Origin: Fibrobacter sp. UWB4
GTDB lineage: Bacteria; Fibrobacterota; Fibrobacteria; Fibrobacterales; Fibrobacteraceae
Direction of reading: 5' to 3'
Length of the DNA stretch: 64,000 nucleotides
Assembly: GCF_002210345.1 (NCBI RefSeq)
Contig: NZ_MWQI01000003.1
Coordinates: 287,279 to 351,278, forward strand
Part shown: piece after piece, positions 1-7,879 of the stretch
How the letters are laid out: every line of letters starts with the position of its first letter
Numbering within the stretch: the first letter of the stretch is position 1
Program-made: the position numbers and the translations under genes
Notes under the pieces: generated by a model
Databases searched by the model: none
What the model was told of the DNA's origin: nothing
The model's input: the letters and a program-made list of their open reading frames with translations, nothing else

Positions 1-2448
1 GTTGCATTTGACGCGCACGACCATCGTGCCGTTCTGAATATCAATTCCCAAAACCTGTTCGTTCAAGTCCATCTGCTGACCGCGGTGATTCGTGACAATA
101 GGCAACTGCTTTTGTTCGAACTTTTGCATAAGGTCTGCGGGGATGCTTTCAGGCGTGTGGCGATAGACCATCGCTTTCGGGAAATGCTTTGAGAGCTTTT
201 CTTTCAAGGGCTCGATGTCCACGATTTCCATGCCGCGCGGGAACGGAGCGCTGAGCTTTGCGATGATTGCTGGCTTACCTTCGGCGGAGAGGTCGAGCTT
301 TTGCAATAAATCGACGCTGATGACTTCGCAGTAAGTCTCAAGTCCGAGCGGCAAGGCACCCATGTTCACGATGCGGGGCTTCGGGCTGAAGCCTTCGCTG
401 AACTTGATGGGGATGCCTGCGCAAATGAACGTGCGCTCGAAGAAACTGAGCATGTTGTGGTGCGGCAGGAACCTGCTGATGCCGGACTTCTTGAATGTAA
501 TCTTGTAGCTGTAGCTCACCTTCTGGCTCGGGCGGCGTTCGGCGACGAGCTTCTTGATTTCTTCAGGTGTGCGGCTCGGCGCCTTGTGGCGCACAGGATT
601 GTCGGCGAGGACAATTTCTTTGCCGAATCCCGGGATGCCACAAGCTTGGCAATCGCCCCATTTGCAGTTCGGCACTGGTGCGGATGTCGGGTCGAATGCC
701 TTTTCCCATTCGCGGCGCAAGTATTGCTTTGTCGTGCCTGCGTGAATAAAGTCCCACGGGAAGACTTCGTCCTTGTCGCGTTCGCGGTAGACCCAAGAAG
801 TGTCGTAGCCACATTCTTCCCAGACCTGTAGCCACTTGTCAAAGTCAAAGCGGTAGCTGTCGCTTTCGAAGATGATTCCCTTCTTGTAGGCGGCGTAAAT
901 GACTGGGCCGAGGCTGCGGTCGCCACGGCTGTAGACCGCTTCGAGGAAGCTTGTTTCCCAGGCAGCCCAGTTGATTTTCACGTTCGGGTGCTTGAAGAAT
1001 TTTTCGCGCACATAGCGGATGTGGTTGAGTGCCGTTTCTTTGTCCATAAACGGCGCCCATTGCAGGCCCGTAAATGATTTCGGGATGAGGATGCCGATGC
1101 TCACCGCAATTTGAATGCCGCGGTTGTACTTGCGCCCGATTTTCACGAGATTGAAAATGAGTTCGCAGAACGCCTGCATGTCATCCAGGTTCTCGGTCGG
1201 GAAGCCGATCATCGTGTAAAGCTTGATCTTGTTGAACCCGCTAGAGAACGCGTGTTCGGCGGCATCGTACATGTCCTGGTCGCTGATGGTCTTGTTGATC
1301 ATCTTGCGGATACGTTCGGAACCTGTTTCCGGTGCGAACGTGGCGCTACGACCGCCTTTGAGCGCTGCTACTTTTTCGGCGAGACTTTGTCCAAAACTGT
1401 TGACGCGGATACTCGGGAGGCTTACGTCTACGTTGTCATAAAACGGATCGTCGATGATGGAATCCGTGAGCGCTTCGACCGGCTTGTAGTCTGCGGTAGA
1501 AAGCGACAAAAGTCCAAGTTCGCGTTCGCCAGTCGCCTGAATGCCAGCCTTTGCAATATCCAAAACATCGTCCGGATTGAGTTCGCGGCATGGCCTGTAC
1601 CAAATGCCCGCCTGGCAGAACCTACAACCCTGCGCACAACCACGCATCACTTCCACACTAAAACGGTTGTGGACAAGCTGCATGTTCGCAATCAAGTTCT
1701 TGATGGGATAGTCTTTCGGGTCGAGCTTTGGAATGAACTGGCGGCGTACACCGTTCGTCTTTTCGTAAGAACCCTTTGCGGGTTCTGCCGGGACGATTAC
1801 GCCGTATTCGTTCTTGACAACCTTCGTCAAGCTCGGCACGTAAACGCCATCGAGCTTGGACAAGTTTTCTAGAATCTGGGCGCGCTTGAGGCCCGCCTTG
1901 CGGCCTTCGCCCACGCAGCGTACAAAATCAACAACGAGCTTTTCGCCATCGCCGATCATGAACGCGTCAAAGAAATCCGCGACTGGCTCCGGGTTACCCA
2001 TCGAAGGCCCGCCCGAAACGACAATCGGGTCGCTCTCGGCACGGTCTTTTTGCCATGCCGGGATCCTTGCGAGTTCAAGCACGTAGGGTACGTTCGTAAA
2101 GTTGAGTTCGGTCTGGAGCGTAAGCCCCACGACTTCATAATCCTTGACCGCCGTATAGCTTGCGTGCGTATAAAGCGGAATATCGTACTTCTTCATCTCG
2201 GCGGCCATGTCGTCCCACGGCGCAAAAGCCACTTCGCAAAGCAAATCTGGTTCGCGATTCAGCACATGGTACAAAATGCGCAGCCCGTTGTTGCTCATGC
2301 CGATTTCGTAAGTGTCCGGGAACACAAACGCCATGCGGGCAAGCATTTTGCTGTGGTCTTTGATGACGCTGTTCGCTTCGCCGCCCATGTAACGAGCGGG
2401 GGATTCTACTGCGGGGAGTGCAAGTGCGATTTTCTCAAGGATTGTCAT
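1..2448 (-). CDS. B12-binding-type radical SAM protein with C-terminal DUF2344-like domain (partial)
   Basis: The frame is open for 816 codons from an ATG at 2448 and runs off the left edge, so the C-terminus is missing. Residues ~1-270 look like the N-terminal (cobalamin-binding-like) region of TIGR03960-type proteins, with motifs such as FVFPDTYEIGMSN and VVSGGPSMGNPEPVADF. A radical SAM cysteine motif CxxxCxxC (CAQGCRFC, encoded near 1616-1640) follows at ~270-280, then SAM-barrel motifs FAPETGSERIRKMINK and KLYTMIGFPTE. The last ~170 visible residues (from SYSYKITFKKSGISRFLPHH) match the DUF2344/TIGR03936 radical-SAM-linked domain. The fused order is normal for many bacteria. The family's reaction is not established; a role in RNA or cofactor modification is only a guess. 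The Shine-Dalgarno upstream of 2448 is weak, so the start is provisional. No gene lies upstream on the same strand. Confidence 0.85.
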   Translation of the reverse strand, partial: MTILEKIALALPAVESPARYMGGEANSVIKDHSKMLARMAFVFPDTYEIGMSNNGLRILYHVLNREPDLLCEVAFAPWDDMAAEMKKYDIPLYTHASYTAVKDYEVVGLTLQTELNFTNVPYVLELARIPAWQKDRAESDPIVVSGGPSMGNPEPVADFFDAFMIGDGEKLVVDFVRCVGEGRKAGLKRAQILENLSKLDGVYVPSLTKVVKNEYGVIVPAEPAKGSYEKTNGVRRQFIPKLDPKDYPIKNLIANMQLVHNRFSVEVMRGCAQGCRFCQAGIWYRPCRELNPDDVLDIAKAGIQATGERELGLLSLSTADYKPVEALTDSIIDDPFYDNVDVSLPSIRVNSFGQSLAEKVAALKGGRSATFAPETGSERIRKMINKTISDQDMYDAAEHAFSSGFNKIKLYTMIGFPTENLDDMQAFCELIFNLVKIGRKYNRGIQIAVSIGILIPKSFTGLQWAPFMDKETALNHIRYVREKFFKHPNVKINWAAWETSFLEAVYSRGDRSLGPVIYAAYKKGIIFESDSYRFDFDKWLQVWEECGYDTSWVYRERDKDEVFPWDFIHAGTTKQYLRREWEKAFDPTSAPVPNCKWGDCQACGIPGFGKEIVLADNPVRHKAPSRTPEEIKKLVAERRPSQKVSYSYKITFKKSGISRFLPHHNMLSFFERTFICAGIPIKFSEGFSPKPRIVNMGALPLGLETYCEVISVDLLQKLDLSAEGKPAIIAKLSAPFPRGMEIVDIEPLKEKLSKHFPKAMVYRHTPESIPADLMQKFEQKQLPIVTNHRGQQMDLNEQVLGIDIQNGTMVVRVKCN

Positions 2449-2670
2449 AGGCTAAAATCTAGAAAAAGCCTCTGCATATTATGCTATGGGCATCAAAGTT
2501 TTTTGCTGTAAGCTGAAAACGGTGGCATTTCGTACTTTAAATTGTAAAATATTTTGATGTTTTGAAAATAAAATCCTTTATATTTGCGAAAATATGGATT
2601 TTTGCTTATATTTTGAATAAAAAGTATTATATTCTTTCAAAAATTTTGAAAAAAGGAGTTTTCTCGCAAT

Positions 2671-3894
2671 ATGCAGTTAATTCGTGAAGACTATCTAAAG
2701 CTTATTCGCCCTTACTATGATGTGGACCTAATAAAAGTGATAACTGGGGCTCGCCGTGCTGGAAAATCTGTTTTGATGGAAATCATCAAAGATGAACTTG
2801 TTGCAAATGGAGTCTCTGGATCGCATATAATTAGCATCAATTTGGAAGACTTGGACTACTCGTTTATTTCGAGTATTCATGATTTGCATTTGGAAATAAA
2901 AAGTCGCATTCTTGATGACGATAAATACTACATCTTTCTTGATGAAATTCAGCATTTGGATTGCTTTGAAAAGTTGCTTGCTTCATTAAGGGCTAAATTG
3001 AATTGCTCCATATTTGTTACAGGAAGCGACTCTACAATGCTATCTGGCGAATTGGCAACACTTTTGACTGGACGGACTGTTGAGTTTGAAGTGTTTCCTT
3101 TTAGCTTTAAGGAAGCTGTGAATTTTCTTGAAATGAATAAAATTGAATGCAATCCTGATGAGTTTATTAAAGACTATATAAAGTGGGGTGGATTTCCGTT
3201 GCGTTTTAGCTTTAGAGATGAAGGCTCGATTAAACGTTTTTTAGATAACCTTTATTCAAATATTATAGAAAGGGATATCATAAAAAAATCTAGCAAGATT
3301 GATAAAAAGGCTTTCAAGGATATTTCTCTATATATTATGTCAAATGCGGGGAAGGAGTTTTCTGCAGAAAATATTGCTCGCTATTACACCCAGAAAACTA
3401 AAAAGTCTGTGAGTTCCCGTACTATATACAATTACCTTGAAAAACTCCACAAGGCATATATTCTTCATTCGTGCAAAAAATACAATATCGTAGGAAAATC
3501 CGCTATGGAATCCAATGATAAATTTTATGCGACGGATACGGGCTTTAGGACTTTAAATACGAATACAGTTAATTATGAGGATACTTTCTTCCTTGAAAAT
3601 ATTATTTATAACGAACTGCTAATTCAAGGCTTTACTGTGTTTACGGGAAAGACCTTTAAGGGGGAGATTGATTTCGTTGCTATTAAGGGTAATAAAAAAT
3701 GCTTCATTCAGGTTGCGTATCTACTGGCTTCTGAAAAGACGATTAAAAGAGAGTTTGGGGCTTTTGATAAAATTTCAGATGCTTCACCCAAATATGTCCT
3801 TTCCTTGGATAGGGTTGATTTGGGGCATGATGGAATTGAACACCTGAATATTGTCGATTTCTTATTGCATAAGGTTGACTTGCATCTGTCTTAG
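2671..3894 (+). CDS. AAA+ ATPase of the AAA_14/DUF4143 family
   Basis: A 407-residue protein. A Walker A motif GARRAGKS lies near residue 27, Walker B YYIFLDEIQH near 90, and a sensor-like FVTGSDSTML near 120. The C-terminal half is DUF4143-like: a winged-helix-like region around 215-275 followed by a nuclease-like fold ending GEIDFVAIKGNKKCFIQV, which resembles the D..E-K core of PD-(D/E)XK domains. The ATG at 2671 is preceded by a strong AAAAAGGAG ribosome site near 2652. The 222-bp upstream gap is very AT-rich and probably holds the promoter. Members of this family are common, often scattered among accessory genes, and mostly uncharacterised; a role in defence or mobile-element biology has been suggested but is not shown here. 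A second family member lies at 5597. Confidence 0.85.
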   Translation: MQLIREDYLKLIRPYYDVDLIKVITGARRAGKSVLMEIIKDELVANGVSGSHIISINLEDLDYSFISSIHDLHLEIKSRILDDDKYYIFLDEIQHLDCFEKLLASLRAKLNCSIFVTGSDSTMLSGELATLLTGRTVEFEVFPFSFKEAVNFLEMNKIECNPDEFIKDYIKWGGFPLRFSFRDEGSIKRFLDNLYSNIIERDIIKKSSKIDKKAFKDISLYIMSNAGKEFSAENIARYYTQKTKKSVSSRTIYNYLEKLHKAYILHSCKKYNIVGKSAMESNDKFYATDTGFRTLNTNTVNYEDTFFLENIIYNELLIQGFTVFTGKTFKGEIDFVAIKGNKKCFIQVAYLLASEKTIKREFGAFDKISDASPKYVLSLDRVDLGHDGIEHLNIVDFLLHKVDLHLS

Positions 3895-3930
3895 TTGCCT
3901 GCCCTGTAATATTTTAATATTATTTATGGT

Positions 3931-5283
3931 ATGAATATCGTTAAGTATATCTTTTGGTTGGTCGCCTTTTTAATGGGCGTCATTGCAGCGTATGTTGTTC
4001 CCGAAGAGACCATGTCCATTGGGGCGAAGTTCATTTTTGTCGGAGCTTGGGGCGCGGTGCTCGGCTTCGTTTTTTATACCGTCTGCAGCAGGCAGATTGA
4101 AGCCATCGAAAATGACTTTAACGAGGTGTTGAACAAGCCGCAGCCTAAGGACACTCAGTACGTGTCGGTCCGTCTGCAAGAAGAAAAGAAAAGTCCGCTC
4201 CCGCCGGGGGCTATCCCTGCGGCCGAGGCGCTTAAACAGCCGGTGCCGGCTTCTGTCCGAAAGCTTGACGCGGCGGCGCTCAAGGTCGGGTTCCCGCTCG
4301 AAGCCTGGAACGGCTTTAAGCTTGGCATCTTGCGCAACCGTCCGTTCACCGAAGTCATCGAAGCCATGCAAAAGCTTTTGCCGGAACTCTTCCCCGAAGC
4401 GTCTGGTGTGCTTTATATGTACGGCGGCGTACAGACGGAACTCTCGCAGATATTCCGCTTTGGCCCGAACGTCATCAGCGATGAAACCGTGATGCCTGCG
4501 GAATGCGCAAGCTTCAACACCGGCGACATCGTCGTGACCGACTATAGCTCGCCCGAGGTTTCTAGCGGTTGTACGCACTTGCACCACCGCCCGAAGGGTC
4601 TTGCTATATGCGCCCCGATCGAAGGCCTCGAAGAGCACTTCGGCATCCTGACCCTCCAGGTCGATAAGCTCCCCGAAACCGAGACAAAGGAATACTGGCA
4701 GGCGAAGGTGAGCATTGTCGCTGCTGCGTTTGGCCTCTATGTGGCGAACCAGGACCTGAACATCCGCTTTGAACAGCACAGCATCCGCGATGTGCTTACA
4801 GGACTTTTCAACAAACGTTATATGGAAGAGTCGCTTGGCCGTGAAATCACCGCTGCCGTGCGCCACAAGTCGCCCATTGGCATCGTGATGCTTTACCCCG
4901 ACGCCATTCCGGCCGTGCAGAATGCTCAAGGCCGCCATGCTGTGGAACAGCTCTTCTGGGAACTCGGACAGCGCTTGCCGAGCTACATCCGTGGCGAAGA
5001 TATCCCGTGCCGATACTCCGACGACGTGTTCTGCGTGATCATGCCGGGTGCCGACCTCAACATCACGAGAAACCGCGCCGAACGCATCCGCAACGAAATC
5101 TCGCAGCTCCAGATCGCCTACGGCGAAGGAATCCTTGCGACCACGCTCAGCATGGGCGTTGCCGTGATGCCGACCCACGCAAACGACGCCGGCTCGCTCA
5201 TCTACACTGCAGAAGCCTCCCTCCAGATGGCCATGCAGGCCGGTGGCAACCGCGTAGTCATAGCAGACTCCGTGATGAAGTAA
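3931..5283 (+). CDS. Membrane protein with GAF-like and degenerate GGDEF domains
   Basis: A 450-residue protein. Two hydrophobic segments (residues ~5-25 and ~30-52) anchor it in the inner membrane. A linker rich in charged residues and proline follows, then a GAF-like region at ~130-270 (motifs VLYMYGGVQTELSQIF and FGILTLQVDKL). The C-terminal ~160 residues are a GGDEF fold, recognisable from SIRDVLTGLFNKRYMEE. The signature loop reads YSDDVF instead of GGDEF, so the catalytic Gly-Gly and Glu are lost. The protein should therefore not make cyclic di-GMP; it may act as a receptor, a scaffold, or a relic. It starts 37 bp after the upstream ATPase and is followed by a strong terminator at 5374. 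Confidence 0.8.
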   Translation: MNIVKYIFWLVAFLMGVIAAYVVPEETMSIGAKFIFVGAWGAVLGFVFYTVCSRQIEAIENDFNEVLNKPQPKDTQYVSVRLQEEKKSPLPPGAIPAAEALKQPVPASVRKLDAAALKVGFPLEAWNGFKLGILRNRPFTEVIEAMQKLLPELFPEASGVLYMYGGVQTELSQIFRFGPNVISDETVMPAECASFNTGDIVVTDYSSPEVSSGCTHLHHRPKGLAICAPIEGLEEHFGILTLQVDKLPETETKEYWQAKVSIVAAAFGLYVANQDLNIRFEQHSIRDVLTGLFNKRYMEESLGREITAAVRHKSPIGIVMLYPDAIPAVQNAQGRHAVEQLFWELGQRLPSYIRGEDIPCRYSDDVFCVIMPGADLNITRNRAERIRNEISQLQIAYGEGILATTLSMGVAVMPTHANDAGSLIYTAEASLQMAMQAGGNRVVIADSVMK

Positions 5284-5332
5284 TGGCGTTTATTACTTCA
5301 TGGCGTAATCGTCATTCTGACGCCGACTATTA

Positions 5333-5371
5333 CGTCATCCTGAGCGCAGCGAAGGATCTAGTAAAGTCTTG
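5333..5371 (+). repeat. Dispersed intergenic repeat, GTCATCCTGAG family
   Basis: Reads GTCATCCTGAGCGCAGCGAA followed by GGATCTAGTAAAGTCTTG. A close copy occurs at 26153-26195, and shorter or inverted copies at 32180-32212, 52459-52492 and near 56115. All lie between genes, next to terminators. Confidence 0.7.
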
Positions 5372-5373
5372 TA

Positions 5374-5397
5374 AAGCCTCCTTCGGGAGGCTTTTTT
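5374..5397 (+). terminator. Rho-independent terminator after the GGDEF-like gene
   Basis: Perfect 8-bp stem AAGCCTCC / GGAGGCTT around a UUCG tetraloop, followed by a T run. Confidence 0.85.
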
Positions 5398-5410
5398 ATA
5401 TGTATAGCTG

Positions 5411-5446
5411 TGCTAAAATGGAAGTTGACTTCCTAGTTAGTGCAAA
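5411..5446. repeat. Left copy of a direct repeat flanking the second ATPase gene
   Basis: Reads TGCTAAAATGGAAGTTGACT then TCCTAGTTAGTGCAAA. The sequence recurs in direct orientation at 6901-6936, just after the ATPase stop codon. The centre GGAAGTTGACTTCC is a near-palindrome, and the right copy has the perfect 14-bp palindrome GGAAGTCGACTTCC. The pair brackets exactly one gene plus its upstream 33-bp repeats. Confidence 0.7.
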
Positions 5447-5454
5447 TTTTTAAA

Positions 5455-5586
5455 TTTAGACCGGAAAAAATGCGTGATTTTAGTGATTCTAGGCTCGAAA
5501 AAGTGTGTGCTAATGCTAAAATTAGGTCGGAAAAAATGCGGGTTTCTGTAAATTTTAGCCCCGAAAAAATGTTATATTATAATTGG
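5455..5586 (+). repeat. Four tandem imperfect 33-bp repeats upstream of an ATPase gene
   Basis: The block xTTAGxxCxGAAAAAATGCG begins at 5455, 5488, 5521 and 5554, an exact 33-bp period. Read in one frame it gives an 11-residue period (FRPEKMRDFSD, SRLEKVCANAK, IRSEKMRVSVN, FSPEKM). It ends a few bases before the ATPase start at 5597. It may be a regulatory array or a remnant of a translated repeat. Confidence 0.7.
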
Positions 5587-5596
5587 TGGTATAACG

Positions 5597-6886
5597 ATGG
5601 ATCGATTTGCTTTAGAAAACATGAAAAAATGGAAAAACAGCCCGAGGCGGAAACCTTTGGTTGTTATGGGGGCGAGGCAGGTTGGAAAAACTTGGCTAAT
5701 GAAGGAATTTGGTCGTCAATTCTATAGTAAAGTGGCTTACGTTTCTTTTTACAATAATAAAGCTGCGGCGTCCATTTTCGAAACAGATTTTGAAATAAAG
5801 AGAATCTTGTCTGCTTTGAATGTTGCTTCGGGCGTAACGATTACTCCGAACGACACCTTGATAATCCTTGATGAAATTCAAAATGCACCAAAGGCTTTTG
5901 AGTCATTGAAGTATTTTTGCGAAGATGCTCCAGAGTATCATATTATGGTTGCAGGGTCTCTTCTTGGTGTTGCGGTCCATACGGGGGTGTCATATCCTGT
6001 AGGAAAGGTCGATATTCTTCAGCTTTATCCATTAAGCTTTCGTGAATTCCTTTATGCTGTCGGTGAAAAAGAGCTTTCTGATGCTTTGATAACTAAGGAT
6101 TACGCTCTTATCGATACGTTTTGCGACAAGTATATTTTCCATCTAAAGAACTATTACTATGTCGGAGGTATGCCTGAAGCTGTCAGTGTGTTTTTGCAAA
6201 ATAGCGATTATCAAGGCGCACGAAGTGTTCAGAAGACGATACTATTACAGTATAAGGGCGATTTTGGTAAGCATGTCAGCGAAAAAGAGCTTCCCCGAAT
6301 AAACATGGTTTGGGACTCTATCCCGATACAGTTGGCAAAGGAAAATAAAAAGTTCTTTTTCGGACAGATGAAGCGAGGGGCTCGAAGTGTCGATTTTGAA
6401 ATTGCGATCCAATGGCTGGTTGATGCTGGGCTTGTAAACAAGGTCTATAGGGTGAATGAACCCCGAGTTCCGCTGTCTGCTTACAAAGATTTTTCTGCAT
6501 ATAAATTATTTGTCATTGACGTAGGCTTGCTTGGGGCTATGAGCGAATTGGATGTTCAGAGTGTTCTGGAGGGAAACCGCCTTTTTGTAGAATTTAAGGG
6601 GGCTCTTGCTGAGCAATTTGTATTCCAGCAAATATTGTGCGATACTGCTTATTCGCCTTACTATTATGGTACGGAAAAGTCAACGTTTGAACAAGATTTC
6701 CTTGTGCAAAAGGGAGTGAATGTTGTTCCTATCGAGGTTAAAGCGGAATGCAATGTCCGGTCGCAAAGTTTAAAGGCTTTTTACGACAAGTTCAAACCGG
6801 AACATTCGGTCCGTTTCTCTTTGTTGGGGCATAAGGACCAAGAGTGGATGGAAAATATCCCCTTATATGCGGTTTGCAACTTGTGA
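5597..6886 (+). CDS. AAA+ ATPase of the AAA_14/DUF4143 family
   Basis: A 429-residue protein of the same family as the gene at 2671 but clearly divergent from it. Walker A GARQVGKT lies near residue 26, Walker B TLIILDEIQN near 90, and a sensor-like MVAGSLLGVAV near 120. The C-terminal DUF4143-like half ends with EQDFLVQKGVNVVPIEVKAE, resembling a PD-(D/E)XK core. The start follows a purine-rich GGTGG stretch. It stands alone as a cassette: a four-unit 33-bp repeat lies directly upstream, and a direct repeat with a palindromic centre lies on both sides (5411 and 6901). That layout suggests the gene moved or was exchanged as a unit, though no transposase or terminal inverted repeats are visible. 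Function is unknown. Confidence 0.85.
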   Translation: MDRFALENMKKWKNSPRRKPLVVMGARQVGKTWLMKEFGRQFYSKVAYVSFYNNKAAASIFETDFEIKRILSALNVASGVTITPNDTLIILDEIQNAPKAFESLKYFCEDAPEYHIMVAGSLLGVAVHTGVSYPVGKVDILQLYPLSFREFLYAVGEKELSDALITKDYALIDTFCDKYIFHLKNYYYVGGMPEAVSVFLQNSDYQGARSVQKTILLQYKGDFGKHVSEKELPRINMVWDSIPIQLAKENKKFFFGQMKRGARSVDFEIAIQWLVDAGLVNKVYRVNEPRVPLSAYKDFSAYKLFVIDVGLLGAMSELDVQSVLEGNRLFVEFKGALAEQFVFQQILCDTAYSPYYYGTEKSTFEQDFLVQKGVNVVPIEVKAECNVRSQSLKAFYDKFKPEHSVRFSLLGHKDQEWMENIPLYAVCNL

Positions 6887-6900
6887 TGGGTCTTTTTTCA

Positions 6901-6936
6901 TGCTAAAGTGGAAGTCGACTTCCTGATTTGCACGAA
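6901..6936. repeat. Right copy of the direct repeat flanking the ATPase gene
   Basis: Reads TGCTAAAGTGGAAGTCGACT then TCCTGATTTGCACGAA. It matches the left copy at 5411 apart from a few substitutions and a two-base gap. It contains the perfect palindrome GGAAGTCGACTTCC. Confidence 0.7.
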
Positions 6937-7011
6937 AACGTCCTTAAAAGTAAACATCTGTTAACAAAATGGCGTGAAAAACGCGTGATGGGCGTCACGT
7001 TCCCGAAATTT

Positions 7012-7030
7012 ATATTCCAATTTGGAATAT
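7012..7030. promoter_or_regulatory. Palindrome ATATTCCAA-T-TTGGAATAT in the P1 pilin upstream region
   Basis: A perfect inverted repeat with 9-bp arms and a 1-bp spacer, in the ~390-bp non-coding stretch between the ATPase and the pilin. Its size and symmetry suit a regulator site. No T run follows, so it is not an obvious terminator. Confidence 0.45.
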
Positions 7031-7153
7031 AAAAAACAGATGAAAATGTTTTTTTCGTAAAAAATTATCTATATATAGTGCATCGGAAGTTTGGTTGTTA
7101 TTTGCGTTTTTTTGCGAAAAAAAGCCACTTTTGTAATGGAGTAAACCGAGTCA

Positions 7154-7190
7154 TGACAAAAACGTGACAAAAGTTTGACAAAAGTATTGC
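7154..7190 (+). promoter_or_regulatory. Three phased TGACAAAA direct repeats and a promoter-like element before the pilin
   Basis: TGACAAAA occurs at 7154, 7165 and 7176, exactly 11 bp apart, i.e. on one face of the helix. The last copy sits in TTGACAAAAGTATTGC, which could be a -35 box. It also keeps the GA-N10-GC spacing of a sigma-54 promoter with one mismatch (GG to GA). The transcript start would then be 80-90 bp upstream of the pilin start. Confidence 0.4.
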
Positions 7191-7280
7191 TTTTCGAAAA
7201 AAAAGTGGATATATTACTGAATGTAAACGAGCAATAACGCTCAAAAAAAAGAATGTGTAACAAAAACAAGGAGATACACT

Positions 7281-7784
7281 ATGAAGAAGCAAGGTTTTAC
7301 CCTTATTGAATTGATGGTCGTGATCGTTATCATGGGCATTCTCGCCGCCGTCGCAGTACCGAAACTCTTCGGTATGATCGCTAAGTCCAAGGCCTCTGAA
7401 GTTGGCCCGGCAGCCGGAACCTACGTGAAGTTGCAGGATGCATATGTTGCTGAAAAGGGTACGTATATTGGTTCCTGGAAGGCTATCGGTTATGCTGATC
7501 CGGCTTCCACAGTATTCACCTATTCCGGTTTTAACTCTGGTGCTGACATTGCTCTTGCTACGGGTAAGACTGTTGCTTGGAGCGCCGCTGCAAAGGCTGC
7601 ATTGAATGACTGCCAGGCTAATAGCGTTTGGACATTGGATGTGAGCCAGAATGGTTCTACCGGTGGTGCTGCTGTCTATACTCCGAAGTTGACTGGTGGC
7701 CCGACTGGTGACTGCGCTGCTTTGACTCCGAACTACTGCAATATTGGCGGTAATAAGGCTAACTGCGCTGCTGCTGGCAACTAA
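7281..7784 (+). CDS. Type IV pilin (P1, complete, likely expressed copy)
   Basis: A 167-residue prepilin. It has a short leader MKKQG, cleaved before F in G|FTLIELMVV, with Glu5 of the mature protein, and a conserved hydrophobic helix up to ~residue 30. The rest is a globular domain with a variable central part and a cysteine pair (LNDC...GDC) followed by LTPNY. A perfect AAGGAG ribosome site precedes the ATG. The promoter-like region upstream and terminator at 7811 make this a complete transcription unit. The 21-nt block at 7421-7441 (CTACGTG...GGATGC, encoding YVKLQDA) recurs exactly at the start of two truncated pilin segments at 16090 and 17848. That suggests P1 is the recipient in a cassette system. 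Pilins act in adhesion and motility; sulfatase-superfamily enzymes lie directly downstream. Confidence 0.92.
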   Translation: MKKQGFTLIELMVVIVIMGILAAVAVPKLFGMIAKSKASEVGPAAGTYVKLQDAYVAEKGTYIGSWKAIGYADPASTVFTYSGFNSGADIALATGKTVAWSAAAKAALNDCQANSVWTLDVSQNGSTGGAAVYTPKLTGGPTGDCAALTPNYCNIGGNKANCAAAGN

Positions 7785-7810
7785 TTGTCAAATTGATATG
7801 ATTTGCAAAG

Positions 7811-7842
7811 ACAGCTCTCCCGTTTACGAGGGAGCTGTTTTT
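7811..7842 (+). terminator. Terminator after pilin P1
   Basis: Stem ACAGCTC..CCC / GGGAGCTGT with a small bulge, followed by TTTTTATTTG, 27 bp after the stop codon. Confidence 0.75.
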
Positions 7843-7879
7843 ATTTGAATAAAATTAATGAGTATATCAAATAATTTTA

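Noticed and set aside
3970..5178. Long minus-strand open frame opposite the GGDEF-like gene
   Set aside because: Similar long antisense frames occur opposite other GC-richer genes here (23450, 48193, 56505, 61876). They mirror codon bias and match no domain.
5440..5727. A 95-codon ORF across the 33-bp repeats
   Set aside because: It overlaps the start of the ATPase gene in another frame, has no good ribosome site, and loses its repeat character after codon ~45. It is kept only as a note on the repeat frame.
5411..6936. Insertion sequence
   Set aside because: No transposase, no terminal inverted repeats and no short target duplications; only direct repeats around an ATPase gene.
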